From: JANPPS01 sp965246835
Lineage (GTDB): Bacteria; Pseudomonadota; Alphaproteobacteria; Acetobacterales; Acetobacteraceae
Direction of reading: 5' to 3'
Assembly (NCBI GenBank): GCA_965246835.1
Contig: CBDFFQ010000001.1
Span: 1,302,001 to 1,366,000, forward strand
Length of the DNA stretch: 64,000 nt
The position numbers and the translations under genes are program-made. Below, in pieces: positions 34,070 to 44,831 of the stretch. How positions within the stretch are numbered: position 1 is the stretch's first letter; every line of letters begins with the position of its first letter. Below the pieces are notes generated by a model that was not told where the DNA came from, made no database searches, and was given only the letters and a program-made list of their open reading frames with translations.

Positions 34070-36573
34070 ACGCATGGAGGTTTGCCCGGCGCGAACTGCG
34101 CAGCGGGGTGCGCGGACTGCGGATCGTTCTGGCCTGCCTGGCGCTGGGCGTGGCCGCGATCGCCGCGGTGGGCTCGCTGCGGGAGGCCGTGGACGCCGGG
34201 CTGGCGAGCGAGGCGCGGCGCATCCTGGGCGGGGACCTCGAGGTGCAGTCCGGTGCGCAGCCCTTGCCGGAGGAGCTCCGCGCCTTCCTGCGTGCCCGGG
34301 GCGGCCAGGTGTCGGAGGTCGTGCAGATGCGCTCCATGCTGGTCGCCGCCAATGGCGAGCGGCTGCTGGTGGAGCTGAAGGCCATCGACGCGCCCTACCC
34401 GCTGGTGGGCGCCGCGACGGTGACGCCGGGTTCGCTGCAGGCGGCGGTGGCGGCGCAGGACGGCGTGCCCGGCGTGGTGGTGGAGCCCTTGGTGCTGGAG
34501 CGGTTGCGGGTGCAGCCCGGCGCCCTCGTCCGCCTGGGCCGCAGCACATTTCGGATTGCCGGCACCCTGGACTCCGAGCCGGATCGGACGGCGGCGCCCA
34601 CGATCCTCGGCCCCCGCGCCATGATCGGCACCGCGGCGCTGGCCGAGACGGCGCTGATCCAGCCGGGGTCGCTGCTGAACTACAATCTGCGCGTGACCGT
34701 GCCCGGCACGACCGACATCACGGCCTTGGTGCGGGACATCAGGGCGGCGTTTCCGGACCAGGGCTGGCGGCTGCGCACCACCAGCGAAGCGGCGCCCGGC
34801 ATCGCGCGGGCGGTCGAGCAGGTCAGCCTGTTCCTGACGCTGGTGGGGCTGACCGCGCTGCTGGTGGGCGGCATCGGCGTGGCGACGGGGGTCCGCGCGT
34901 GGCTCGAGGCGCGGGCGCGGACGATCGCGACGCTGCGCTGCCTCGGTGCCTCGACCCGCACGATCTTTGCTACTTTCCTGATCCAGGTCGTGGCACTGAC
35001 GGCGGTGGGGGTGGCGATCGGGTTGGTGCTGGGGGCGGTGCTGCCGATCCTCGGTATCTGGGCGTTCGGGGACGCGCTGGCGGTGCCGCCGCAATCCGGG
35101 GTGTATCCGCGGCCCCTCGCGCTGGCGGCGGCGTTCGGGTTTTTGACGGCGGGGGTGTTCACGCTGTGGCCCCTGGCGCGGGCGGCGCAGATTCCGGGGG
35201 CGGCGCTGTTCCGGGACGCGCTGCTGCCGGTGCGGATGCGGGCGCGGCCATTGTTGCTGGCGGCCAATGCCGCGCTGGTCGCGGCGCTGGTGGCGCTGAC
35301 GGTGCTGACCTCGCCGGACCGGAAATTCGCGCTGTGGTTCTGCGGCGCGGCCGCGGTCACGCTGGTGCTGTTCCGGCTGGGTGGCGCGGCGCTGATGGCT
35401 TTGGCGCGGCGGGCGCCCCGCATGCCGGCACCCTGGGCCCGGCTTGGCGTCAGCAACCTCTATCGACCCGGCGCCGGCACCGCGCTCATGCTGGTGTCGT
35501 TGGGCCTCGGCCTCACCACGCTGGCGGCCGTGGCGCTGATCCAGGGCAACATCCGCAACCAGGTGCTGGCGCAGCTGCCGGCGCGGGCGCCCACCTTCTT
35601 CTTCATCGACATCCAGAACGACCAGCTGGCGCAGTTCAAGCAGGTGCTGGCCGCCCAGCCCGGCGTCGATGACATCCATGAGGTGCCGAGCCTGCGCGCC
35701 CGCCTGATCAGCGTGCGCGGCGTGCCGGCCGAGGAGGTGAAGGCCACGCCAGAGACGCAATGGGCGCTGCGCGGCGATCGCGGCCTGACCTACAGCGCGA
35801 CTTTGCCGGAGGGGTCGCGCCTGACGGAGGGCGCGTGGTGGCCGGCGGATTATGCGGGGCCGCCGCTGGTGTCGTTCGACGCCGGGCTGGCGAAGGGGTG
35901 GGGGATCGGCATCGGGGATGTTCTGCGGGTGAATGTGCTGGGGCGGGACATCGATCTGCGCATCGCCAACCTGCGGGAGATCGCGTGGCGGTCCCTGTCG
36001 TTGAACTTCGCCATGGTCGCCTCCCCGGGCATGCTGGAGCGGGCGCCGCACAGCCATATCGCGACGGTGCGCACCACGGGCGCCAGCGAGTCCAGCGTTT
36101 TGCGCGCGGTGACGGACGCGCTGCCGAACGTGTCGGGCATTCGCGTGGCGGACGTGCTGGGCGCGGTGGCCGCGATCGTCGGCAAGCTGGCGGCGGCGCT
36201 GGCGGCGGCGGGTTCGGTCACGCTGGCGTCGGGCGCGCTGGTGCTGGCAGGGGCCGTCGCATCCGGCCAGCGGCGGCGCGTGGCGGAGGCGGTGGTGCTG
36301 AAGACGCTGGGCGCCACGCGGGCGCAGATCCGGGCGGCGTGGCTGGTGGAGTTCGGGCTGATCGGCGCCGCCGCCGGGCTGATCGCGGCGGTGATCGGCA
36401 CGGTTGCGAGCTGGGGCGTCGTGCATTTCGTCATGCGGGCTGAGTGGGTGTTCCTGCCCGGCATCCTGGCCGCGACCGTGGGCGGGTGCACGCTGCTGAT
36501 GCTGGGGTTCGGCTATGCCGGGACGTCGGCGGCGCTGCGGGCGCGGGCGGCACCGTATCTTCGGAATGAGTAG
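34066..36573 (+). CDS. FtsX-like ABC permease, YbbP-like
   Basis: 835 residues with about ten membrane helices arranged in two FtsX-like blocks, each preceded by a periplasmic domain. The N-terminal FARRELRSGVRGLRIVLACLALGVAAIAAVGS is typical of YbbP, and the FtsX blocks are seen around FLTLVGLTALLVGGIGVATGVRAWLEARARTIATLRCLGAS and again around VVLKTLGATRAQIRAAWLVE near the end. It is translationally coupled to the ATPase. Members export or sense lipids or peptides; a LolCDE-like lipid function is a guess. The stop codon lies inside a 14-base tandem repeat. Confidence 0.93.
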   Translation: MNAWRFARRELRSGVRGLRIVLACLALGVAAIAAVGSLREAVDAGLASEARRILGGDLEVQSGAQPLPEELRAFLRARGGQVSEVVQMRSMLVAANGERLLVELKAIDAPYPLVGAATVTPGSLQAAVAAQDGVPGVVVEPLVLERLRVQPGALVRLGRSTFRIAGTLDSEPDRTAAPTILGPRAMIGTAALAETALIQPGSLLNYNLRVTVPGTTDITALVRDIRAAFPDQGWRLRTTSEAAPGIARAVEQVSLFLTLVGLTALLVGGIGVATGVRAWLEARARTIATLRCLGASTRTIFATFLIQVVALTAVGVAIGLVLGAVLPILGIWAFGDALAVPPQSGVYPRPLALAAAFGFLTAGVFTLWPLARAAQIPGAALFRDALLPVRMRARPLLLAANAALVAALVALTVLTSPDRKFALWFCGAAAVTLVLFRLGGAALMALARRAPRMPAPWARLGVSNLYRPGAGTALMLVSLGLGLTTLAAVALIQGNIRNQVLAQLPARAPTFFFIDIQNDQLAQFKQVLAAQPGVDDIHEVPSLRARLISVRGVPAEEVKATPETQWALRGDRGLTYSATLPEGSRLTEGAWWPADYAGPPLVSFDAGLAKGWGIGIGDVLRVNVLGRDIDLRIANLREIAWRSLSLNFAMVASPGMLERAPHSHIATVRTTGASESSVLRAVTDALPNVSGIRVADVLGAVAAIVGKLAAALAAAGSVTLASGALVLAGAVASGQRRRVAEAVVLKTLGATRAQIRAAWLVEFGLIGAAAGLIAAVIGTVASWGVVHFVMRAEWVFLPGILAATVGGCTLLMLGFGYAGTSAALRARAAPYLRNE

Positions 36574-36604
36574 GGCGGAACGAGTAGGGCGGAACGAATA
36601 AGGC
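36563..36604. repeat. 14-base tandem repeat, three copies, over the stop codon
   Basis: Units GGAATGAGTAGGGC, GGAACGAGTAGGGC and GGAACGAATAAGGC follow one another. The stop TAG of the YbbP-like gene lies in the first unit. Confidence 0.7.
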
Positions 36605-36668
36605 TTGATCCAGCAAACGTTTGTACCAACATTGCGCGCACGGGCAGTCTCGCCCCTAACGTGAGGAA

Positions 36669-37445
36669 ATGAGGACCATGGCCTTCCTACCGGATTCTCG
36701 GACCTACGCGCCGACCGCCGCGGACGGCGCGGCACTCGATACGGGCCTGCGCTCGTATATGCTCGGCGTCTATAACTGGATGACGTCGGGCCTGCTGCTG
36801 ACCGGCATCGTGGCGTATGGCATCGCGAACACCAGCCTAATCGAGCTGTTTTACCAGCGCGTGATGACGGCGCGCGGTGTGGCCGTGCAGCCGACGATCC
36901 TGGGCTATGCCGCGATGTTCGCGCCGCTGGTTTTTGTCATGGTGCTCAGCTTCGGGGTGGATCGCCTGTCCCGCACCGCGACGCAGGCGCTGTTCTGGGC
37001 GTTCGCCGCCGCGATGGGCGCCTCGCTCGCGAACATCTTCCTGGTGTATGCCGGGGGCAGCATCGCCCGCGTGTTCTTCATCACGGCCGGCACGTTCGGC
37101 GCCATGAGCCTGTATGGGTACACGACCAAGACCGACCTTTCGCGCTTCGGCAACTTCCTGATGATGGGCCTGATCGGCGTCGTGCTGGCGAGCGTGGTTA
37201 ACATGTTCATCGGCAGCACGGCGATGCAGTTCGCGATCTCGATCATCGGCGTGCTGGTGTTCGTGGGCCTCACGGCTTACGACACGCAGCAGATCAAGCT
37301 GGATTACAACCAGTATGCCTATGCCGAGGGCGTGGACGGCGCGGCCAAGCGCAGCGTTTATGACGCGCTGAAGCTGTACCTGAACTTCATCAACCTGTTC
37401 ATGCTGTTGCTGAATCTGTTCGGGAACCGCAACAGCAGCAACTAA
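36669..37445 (+). CDS. Bax inhibitor-1/YccA family membrane protein
   Basis: 258 residues, seven membrane helices. GLRSYMLGVYNWMTSGLLLTGIVAYG is the N-terminal BI-1 helix, VFFITAGTFGAMSLYGYTTK the conserved middle, and FVGLTAYDTQQIKLDYNQYA the family signature ending in the Asp pair. It matches bacterial YbhL/YccA-type proteins, thought to be pH-sensitive calcium leak channels or modulators of FtsH. The ATG at 36669 sits after GTGAGGAA; a second in-frame ATG lies at 36678. A strong terminator follows. Confidence 0.94.
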   Translation: MRTMAFLPDSRTYAPTAADGAALDTGLRSYMLGVYNWMTSGLLLTGIVAYGIANTSLIELFYQRVMTARGVAVQPTILGYAAMFAPLVFVMVLSFGVDRLSRTATQALFWAFAAAMGASLANIFLVYAGGSIARVFFITAGTFGAMSLYGYTTKTDLSRFGNFLMMGLIGVVLASVVNMFIGSTAMQFAISIIGVLVFVGLTAYDTQQIKLDYNQYAYAEGVDGAAKRSVYDALKLYLNFINLFMLLLNLFGNRNSSN

Positions 37446-37460
37446 CCCTGAGATCAAAGG

Positions 37461-37495
37461 AAAGGCCCCGGAGAGCGATCTCCGGGGCCTTTTTC
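37461..37495 (+). terminator. Rho-independent terminator
   Basis: A 12-base-pair stem (AGGCCCCGGAGA/TCTCCGGGGCCT) with a GCGA tetraloop is followed by TTTTT. It terminates the BI-1 gene and sits 19 bases before the convergent CarD-like stop, so it may serve both strands because A's precede the stem. Confidence 0.93.
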
Positions 37496-37513
37496 ATAGG
37501 GTGAGCCGCGAAC

Positions 37514-38410
37514 CTACTCGACGACGGCCTCCGCCTCGACCTCGACATCCTCGGCATCCACCTCGACGGCGGCGCCCTTCACGACGGTCTTGAGATCGTC
37601 CAGCAGGCGCTGCATCGCCGTCGCCTTGTCCACCTTCTCCAGCGCGGCATACTCGGCCGCCAGGCGGTCCATCGCGTTCTCGTAGATCTGCCGCTCGCTG
37701 AAGCTCTGATCCGGTTGCCCGGCGTTGCGATACAAATCCCGCACCACCTCGGCGATCTGCATCGGATCGCCCGAGTTGATCTTCTGGTCGTATTCCTGCG
37801 CCCGGCGGGACCACATGGTCCGCTTGATCCGCGCCCGGCCCTTCATCAAGGCCAGCGCCTTGTCGAACACCACCCGGGTCGCGAGCTTGCGCAGACCCGC
37901 GGTCCGCGCCTTCGCGACCGGGACCCGCAGGGTCATGCGGTTCTCCTCGAAGGTGATGTGAATCAGCTCGAGCTTGTGGCCGGCGATCTCCTCCGTCGCG
38001 ATCCGCTCCACCTTGCCGACGCCGTGGGTTGGATAGACGACGTAGTCTCCCTCCACGAAGTTCTCCTTGGCGGCCATGGCGCGCGGCACGATCTGCGGCC
38101 GGCCATGCATGCCCGGCATGTGCCCCGGCATCTTCGGCGGCTGGCGAAACTGCGGCTCGGGCGCTGCCGCGACGGGCGCGGGCGGCGGCACGGGAGCTGG
38201 CACGGGAGCTGGCACGGGAGCTGGCACGGGCACCGGCTCTGCCTCTGGCTCCAGATCTGGCGCCACCGCGATGGAGGGTGGTCTCACGGGCGCCTTGGTG
38301 GCCGCAGCCTTCATGGCACGAACGGGCGCAGCAGTGCTGGTCGGAACGGGCTTGGTCGGAACAGTCTTGGTGGGGGCAGCAGCCTTGGCAGGGGCGGTCT
38401 TGGTCGGCAC
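37514..38410 (-). CDS. CarD-family transcriptional regulator with a long Ala/Pro-rich N-terminus
   Basis: 298 residues from a GTG at 38410, with AGGAGT eight bases upstream; an ATG at 38485 is also open. The first 120 residues are low-complexity: Lys/Pro/Thr/Ala repeats (TKTAPAKAAAPTKT), then tandem PVPA. The CarD/CdnL domain follows: FVEGDYVVYPTHGVGKVERI, then RMTLRVPVAKARTAGLR, and a helical C-terminal half with MWSRRAQEYDQKINSGDP. CarD binds the RNA polymerase beta subunit and stabilises the open complex at rRNA promoters. The acidic tail (VDAEDVEVEAEAVVE) is extra. The basic N-terminus could bind nucleic acid. Confidence 0.9.
   Translation of the reverse strand: MPTKTAPAKAAAPTKTVPTKPVPTSTAAPVRAMKAAATKAPVRPPSIAVAPDLEPEAEPVPVPAPVPAPVPAPVPPPAPVAAAPEPQFRQPPKMPGHMPGMHGRPQIVPRAMAAKENFVEGDYVVYPTHGVGKVERIATEEIAGHKLELIHITFEENRMTLRVPVAKARTAGLRKLATRVVFDKALALMKGRARIKRTMWSRRAQEYDQKINSGDPMQIAEVVRDLYRNAGQPDQSFSERQIYENAMDRLAAEYAALEKVDKATAMQRLLDDLKTVVKGAAVEVDAEDVEVEAEAVVE
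38187..38230. repeat. 12-base tandem repeat coding for PVPA units
   Basis: GGCACGGGAGCT occurs in about three and a half tandem copies within the CarD-like gene. Copy-number change would stay in frame. Confidence 0.8.
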
Positions 38411-38604
38411 CGGGCATGACTCCTGGCCTGCGCGGCCGCAGGCGCTTGCAATAAGGTGTGCAACGGACTCCGACCGGCTCCGCATGCGAAGCCGGCGAAA
38501 GGCGAAGGCCCGCTTTATTCGGACTTCAGAGCCTTAGCACAAAATTGTCGCAAAGTCAGCCCCGAGTCGCGACAGGGCACGCATAGCAGCGTGGAGAGGT
38601 TCAA

Positions 38605-38931
38605 CTAGCCGGGATCGGGCGAGAACAGTGCTTCCTTGCCCGGCTTGCCGTTCCACTCCTCCGCGTCGGCCGGCGGCTCTCCCTTGCGGGTGATGTTCGG
38701 CCATTGCGTGGAGAAAACGCGGTTCCGCTCGGCCCAGGCGGTCGCCTTGTCGTCGCTATCGGGCACGATCGCTTCGGCCGGGCACTCCGGCTCGCACACG
38801 CCGCAATCGATGCACTCGTCCGGATGGATCACGAGCATGTTGTCCCCGACATAGAAGCAGTCCACCGGACACACCTCCACGCAATCCATGAACTTGCACT
38901 TGATGCAGTTCTCGGTGACCACATAGGTCAT
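38605..38931 (-). CDS. fdxA: 7Fe-type ferredoxin FdxA
   Basis: 108 residues. The cysteine pattern C-x2-C..C..C at the start (ENCIKCKFMDCVEVCPVDCF) and CIDCGVCEPECPAEAI in the middle fits one [3Fe-4S] and one [4Fe-4S] cluster, as in alphaproteobacterial FdxA. The C-terminal extension (about 60 residues, WAERNRVFSTQWPNIT) is the family's usual one. A soluble electron carrier. Its genes-in-a-row context with CarD, an S4 protein and the helicase recurs in alphaproteobacteria. Confidence 0.96.
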   Translation of the reverse strand: MTYVVTENCIKCKFMDCVEVCPVDCFYVGDNMLVIHPDECIDCGVCEPECPAEAIVPDSDDKATAWAERNRVFSTQWPNITRKGEPPADAEEWNGKPGKEALFSPDPG

Positions 38932-38983
38932 CGCACGCCCCTTGTTCCAGACAGCCGTTTAGGTGGGGCGATATGCAGGCCTT

Positions 38984-39315
38984 TCACCCCCTACGCAAGC
39001 CAAGAGGGGGCAAGCCAAGAGGGGGCAAGCCATCGGGAAGCAAACCGTCGGGCAGCTCTTCGTAGAGGGACTGCGCTTCCGGCGCCGGGCCGCGGCGGAG
39101 TGCGAGGCTCACCACGCGCAGCACGCGCACCTCCTGGCGCAGCGGCAGGGTGATGACGTCGCCGGGGCGCAGGCGCGCATGCGGCTTATCGGTCGGCTGC
39201 TTGTTGATGCGCACCCCGCCTTCGGCCACCAGCCGGGCGCAATCGGCGCGGGCCTTCATCATGCGGGCGCACCACAGCCATTTGTCCAGCCGCTGCCAGT
39301 CGCGGTCTTCCCCGC

Positions 39316-39319
<4 letters not shown>
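38984..39319 (-). CDS. S4-domain RNA-binding protein, Hsp15 (HslR)-like
   Basis: 111 residues. The S4 motif fills the first 65: QRLDKWLWCARMMKARADCARLVAEGGVRINK, then RPGDVITLPL. This is the size and layout of Hsp15/HslR, which binds stalled 50S subunits carrying nascent chains. The C-terminus is a tandem Pro/Leu/Gly repeat (GLPPLGLPPLG) created by a 15-base DNA repeat and is probably unstructured. The start overlaps the helicase gene's stop by four bases, so the two are coupled. Confidence 0.9.
38996..39031. repeat. 15-base tandem repeat at the 3' end of the S4 gene
   Basis: CAAGCCAAGAGGGGG occurs twice plus six bases. It codes for GLPPL units in the Hsp15-like protein and lies just inside its stop codon. 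Confidence 0.8.
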
Positions 39320-41892
<2,573 letters not shown>

Positions 41893-41991
41893 GGCGGTAG
41901 GGTTGGGCCTGCCGGGTCAGAATGCAAGCGCGTTTCAATGGCCGCGTTCCCTGGGTTGACCCGGCGCGGGAGCCTGGCGGAGCATCGCGCG

Positions 41992-43398
41992 ATGGACGCC
42001 ATCCCGTTCGACCGCGACCTCGATTGCCTCGTGCCGCCGGGTCCATCCCCGGGGCTCCCGGTTCACTCCGCACGGCCAGGCGCCCTGCCCTCGCTCGATG
42101 CCGCGGCACTGGCGTTCCTGGCCGGGTCTGGCTTCACTGGCGCAGCAGGGCAGCTCGCCCTGGTGCCGGGCCCCGCCGGCGTGGCGGGCGCAGTGGTGGG
42201 GCTGGGCGACGATCGCTCCGTCTATGCACACGGGGGTTTGCCATTCGCGCTGCCAGAGGGGGTCTGGCACCTCGTCCCCGGTGACTTCGCCATGGATGCG
42301 GCGGTCCTCGGCTTTTGCCTTGGCGCCTATCGCTTCACCGCCTACACCGCCCCGAAGCGGCACCCGGCACAGCTGGCGACCGAGGGGCATGACGCGGCCC
42401 GCTCCGCCGCGCGGGCCACCTGGTTGGCGCGCGACCTGATCAACGCCCCGGCCAATGCACTCGGCCCCGCCGAGCTGGCGCAGGTTACGCTGTCGCTTGG
42501 CCGCAGCTTCGGCGCAGCGGTCACGCTGACCGAAGGGGATGCGCTGCGATCGGCCTATCCGACCGTGGCGGCGGTGGGGCGCGGCAGCGTGCGGGCGCCG
42601 GCGGTGGCGGGGTTCGCCTGGGCCGGCAGCGGCGCCGGGTCCGACGCGTTCCTGGTGTCGCTGTGCGGCAAGGGGGTGTGTTTCGACAGCGGCGGCTACG
42701 ACCTGAAGCCATCCGCCGGCATGCTGCGCATGAAAAAAGACATGGGCGGGGCCGCGCTCATGCTGGCCCTGGCGCGGATGATCATGGCGGCGGACCTGCC
42801 GGTGCGGCTCGAGGTGCGGATCGGTTGTGTCGAGAACATGGTCTCCGGTGACGCCATGCGACCGCTCGACGTGATCCGGACCCGGCGGGGCCTCACGGTC
42901 GAGATCGGCAACACCGATGCCGAGGGGCGGCTGGTGCTGTGCGACCTCCTGGCCGAGGCGTCGGACGCCAAGCCCGATCTGCTGCTGGACGCCGCCACGC
43001 TGACCGGGGCGGCGCGGGTGGCGTTGGGCCCCGATCTTCCCGCCTTGTTCACGCCCCATACGCCGGAAGGGGACCGGCTGGCGGAGATCATGGCGACCGC
43101 AAGTGTCGAATCGGCGGATCCGGTGTGGCGGCTGCCGCTCTGGGCAGGGTACGATTCCTGGCTCACGAGCCCGATCGCAGACATGAACAATGTTTCAGCC
43201 AAACCCATGGCCGGTGCGATCGTTGCAGCCTTGTTCCTTGCCCGGTTTGTGGCGCCCGGAACGGTCTGGGGGCATCTCGACACCTATGCCTGGAACGAAT
43301 CTACGCGCCCCGGACGGCCTGAGGGCGGCGAGGCGCTCGGCTTAAGGACCCTGTTCGCCACCGTATCGAGATTAATTCTTGGTCACAAAGTTGGCTAA
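41992..43398 (+). CDS. M17 leucyl-aminopeptidase-family metallopeptidase
   Basis: 468 residues from the ATG at 41992. The catalytic block is CGKGVCFDSGGYDLKP (metal/catalytic Lys227, Asp232), then Asp250 in MKKDMGG, and NTDAEGRL with Asp309, Glu311 and Arg313, the complete M17 two-metal site. The N-terminal domain is short, which groups it with PepB-like members rather than PepA. Expected to be a cytoplasmic hexamer releasing N-terminal residues from peptides. It is divergent from the helicase gene. Confidence 0.94.
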   Translation: MDAIPFDRDLDCLVPPGPSPGLPVHSARPGALPSLDAAALAFLAGSGFTGAAGQLALVPGPAGVAGAVVGLGDDRSVYAHGGLPFALPEGVWHLVPGDFAMDAAVLGFCLGAYRFTAYTAPKRHPAQLATEGHDAARSAARATWLARDLINAPANALGPAELAQVTLSLGRSFGAAVTLTEGDALRSAYPTVAAVGRGSVRAPAVAGFAWAGSGAGSDAFLVSLCGKGVCFDSGGYDLKPSAGMLRMKKDMGGAALMLALARMIMAADLPVRLEVRIGCVENMVSGDAMRPLDVIRTRRGLTVEIGNTDAEGRLVLCDLLAEASDAKPDLLLDAATLTGAARVALGPDLPALFTPHTPEGDRLAEIMATASVESADPVWRLPLWAGYDSWLTSPIADMNNVSAKPMAGAIVAALFLARFVAPGTVWGHLDTYAWNESTRPGRPEGGEALGLRTLFATVSRLILGHKVG

Positions 43399-43550
43399 AT
43401 CGCGTCAAGCCCCGCATTCGCCACAAAGCTGGGATGTTTCCGGTCCGGCCGCACTGTTAACGTTGTAAGGTGTAACCAATTCGATTCGGAGAGGTGCATC
43501 GAAGCGCCCGGGACCGGCTCACCGGCCCCCACCATGAAAGGATTTCTATT

Positions 43551-43952
43551 TTGGCAACCCCTCCTAACTCCGACCAGCTCGTGGGCATCTTGCGCGACAC
43601 CATCGTCGCCCTTGTCCGGCGCGATGGGCCCGATCTGTCTTCCCGGCAGCTCGGCGTGTTCCTGACCTGTTATCTGCAGGAAGGGGCGCATACCGTTCGC
43701 GGCCTGGCGTCGGACCTGAATGTATCCAAGCCGGCCATCACGCGGGCGCTCGATCGCCTCGGCGAACTCGACCTTGCCCGCCGCAAGCTGGATCCGGCCG
43801 ATCGCCGCAGCGTCCTAGTGCAGCGGACTCTCAAGGGGCAGAGCTTCCTGCGGGACCTCCGGGGCATCATGACCGAGGCCGGTGCCGCGTCGAAAAAGCC
43901 GGCGGCCGCTGCGTCGCAGGCCGGTTCGTCGTTGAAGATGGCGACCGCCTAG
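43551..43952 (+). CDS. MarR-family transcriptional regulator
   Basis: 133 residues from a TTG at 43551, with AAAGGA eight bases upstream; an ATG at 43494 would add 19 residues. The winged-helix core is visible in SSRQLGVFLTCYLQEGAHTVRGLASDLNVSKPAITRALDRLGELDLARRKLDPADRRSVLV, where VSKPAITRALDRL is the recognition helix and the DPADRRSVLV wing is the MarR signature D.RDrR. The C-terminal tail is Ala/Ser/Lys-rich. It ends at a bidirectional terminator shared with the permease genes. Its target is unknown; the upstream gap of about 150 bases carries no obvious palindromic operator. Confidence 0.88.
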   Translation: MATPPNSDQLVGILRDTIVALVRRDGPDLSSRQLGVFLTCYLQEGAHTVRGLASDLNVSKPAITRALDRLGELDLARRKLDPADRRSVLVQRTLKGQSFLRDLRGIMTEAGAASKKPAAAASQAGSSLKMATA

Positions 43953-43964
43953 CCTGCACACTGG

Positions 43965-43989
43965 AAAGGGGGGCGGCAGCCCCCTCTTT
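43965..43989. terminator. Bidirectional terminator between MarR and the ABC permeases
   Basis: AAA-GGGGGGC-GGCA-GCCCCC-TCTTT: a hairpin with A's upstream and T's downstream, ending at the stop codon of the convergent permease gene. Confidence 0.75.
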
Positions 43990-44831
43990 CACCCGCCCTT
44001 CACGCCGCCCGCAGTCAGGCCCGCCACGATCTCCCGCTGCATCAGCAGCGTGAGGAGCAGGACGGGCGCCGTCACGAGCAATGCCGCCGCGGCAAGCGGA
44101 CCCCAACTCACCTGCTCGAACGTCAGCACGTTATAGACGGCCACCGGGAGCGTGCGCGTTTCCCGGCCCGCCAGCACGATGCCGAAGATGAAGTTGTTCC
44201 AGGAGAAGATGAAGGCGAGGATGGTGGCGACCGTGATGCCCGGCCGGGCCAGCGGCAGCGCCACGTGCCGGAATGCCTGCCAGATCGTAGCGCCGTCCAC
44301 GAGCGCCGCCTCCTCGAGCTCGGGCGGCAGGCCCTCGAAGAAGCCGATCATGATCCAGACCACGATCGGCACCGTGATGACCAAATGCGTGATCACGATG
44401 GGCGTCAGCGTGCCTGTGAGCTCCAGCCACTGGAACAGCAGGAATAACGGGATCAGATACGACAATCCCGGGGTGATCCGCGCCACGAGGATCAGCAGCG
44501 CCGCCCGCGTGGCCTTCGCCTTCGCGATCCCATACCCGGCCGGCACCCCGATCAGCAGCGCGGCACCGGTCGCGGTGAAGCTCACGACCACCGAGTTCCA
44601 GGCGTATTGCAGGAAGTCGTTCTTCGCGAATACCTCGACGAAGTTCTTGAGCGTCGGCGGGTTCGGCACGAAGACAGGCGGGAATGCGGTGTTGTCCACC
44701 TCGTTCTTGAGTGACAGCGACAGCATCCAGAGAAACACCAGCACGGCCGGAGAAACCAGGGCCAGGACGCTGGCATAGAGGCCGATCCGCCCCAGCACGC
44801 GACGGACCCGGCGGGCCCTCGGCGACCTCAC
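43989..44831 (-). CDS. Carbohydrate-type ABC transporter permease, MalG-like
   Basis: 280 residues from a GTG at 44831 that overlaps the stop of the upstream permease (GTGA). Six membrane helices. The CUT1-family EAA motif reads EEAALVDGATIWQAFRHVALPLARPGI, the loop that contacts the ATPase. The C-terminal LLMQREIVAGLTAGGVKG is the standard MalG end. It works with the MalF-like gene upstream; neither an ATP-binding nor a substrate-binding gene is nearby. Confidence 0.93.
   Translation of the reverse strand: MRSPRARRVRRVLGRIGLYASVLALVSPAVLVFLWMLSLSLKNEVDNTAFPPVFVPNPPTLKNFVEVFAKNDFLQYAWNSVVVSFTATGAALLIGVPAGYGIAKAKATRAALLILVARITPGLSYLIPLFLLFQWLELTGTLTPIVITHLVITVPIVVWIMIGFFEGLPPELEEAALVDGATIWQAFRHVALPLARPGITVATILAFIFSWNNFIFGIVLAGRETRTLPVAVYNVLTFEQVSWGPLAAAALLVTAPVLLLTLLMQREIVAGLTAGGVKGG

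Noticed and set aside
34036..36735. Very long open frame on the minus strand (about 900 codons) opposite the YbbP-like gene
   Set aside because: It is Arg/Gln/His-rich with no recognisable domain and mirrors the codon bias of the plus-strand permease, which has clear FtsX motifs.
38480..38570. Possible promoter TTGTGC..GAATAA upstream of the CarD-like gene
   Set aside because: The boxes are weak and the gene's start is uncertain, so no feature was made.
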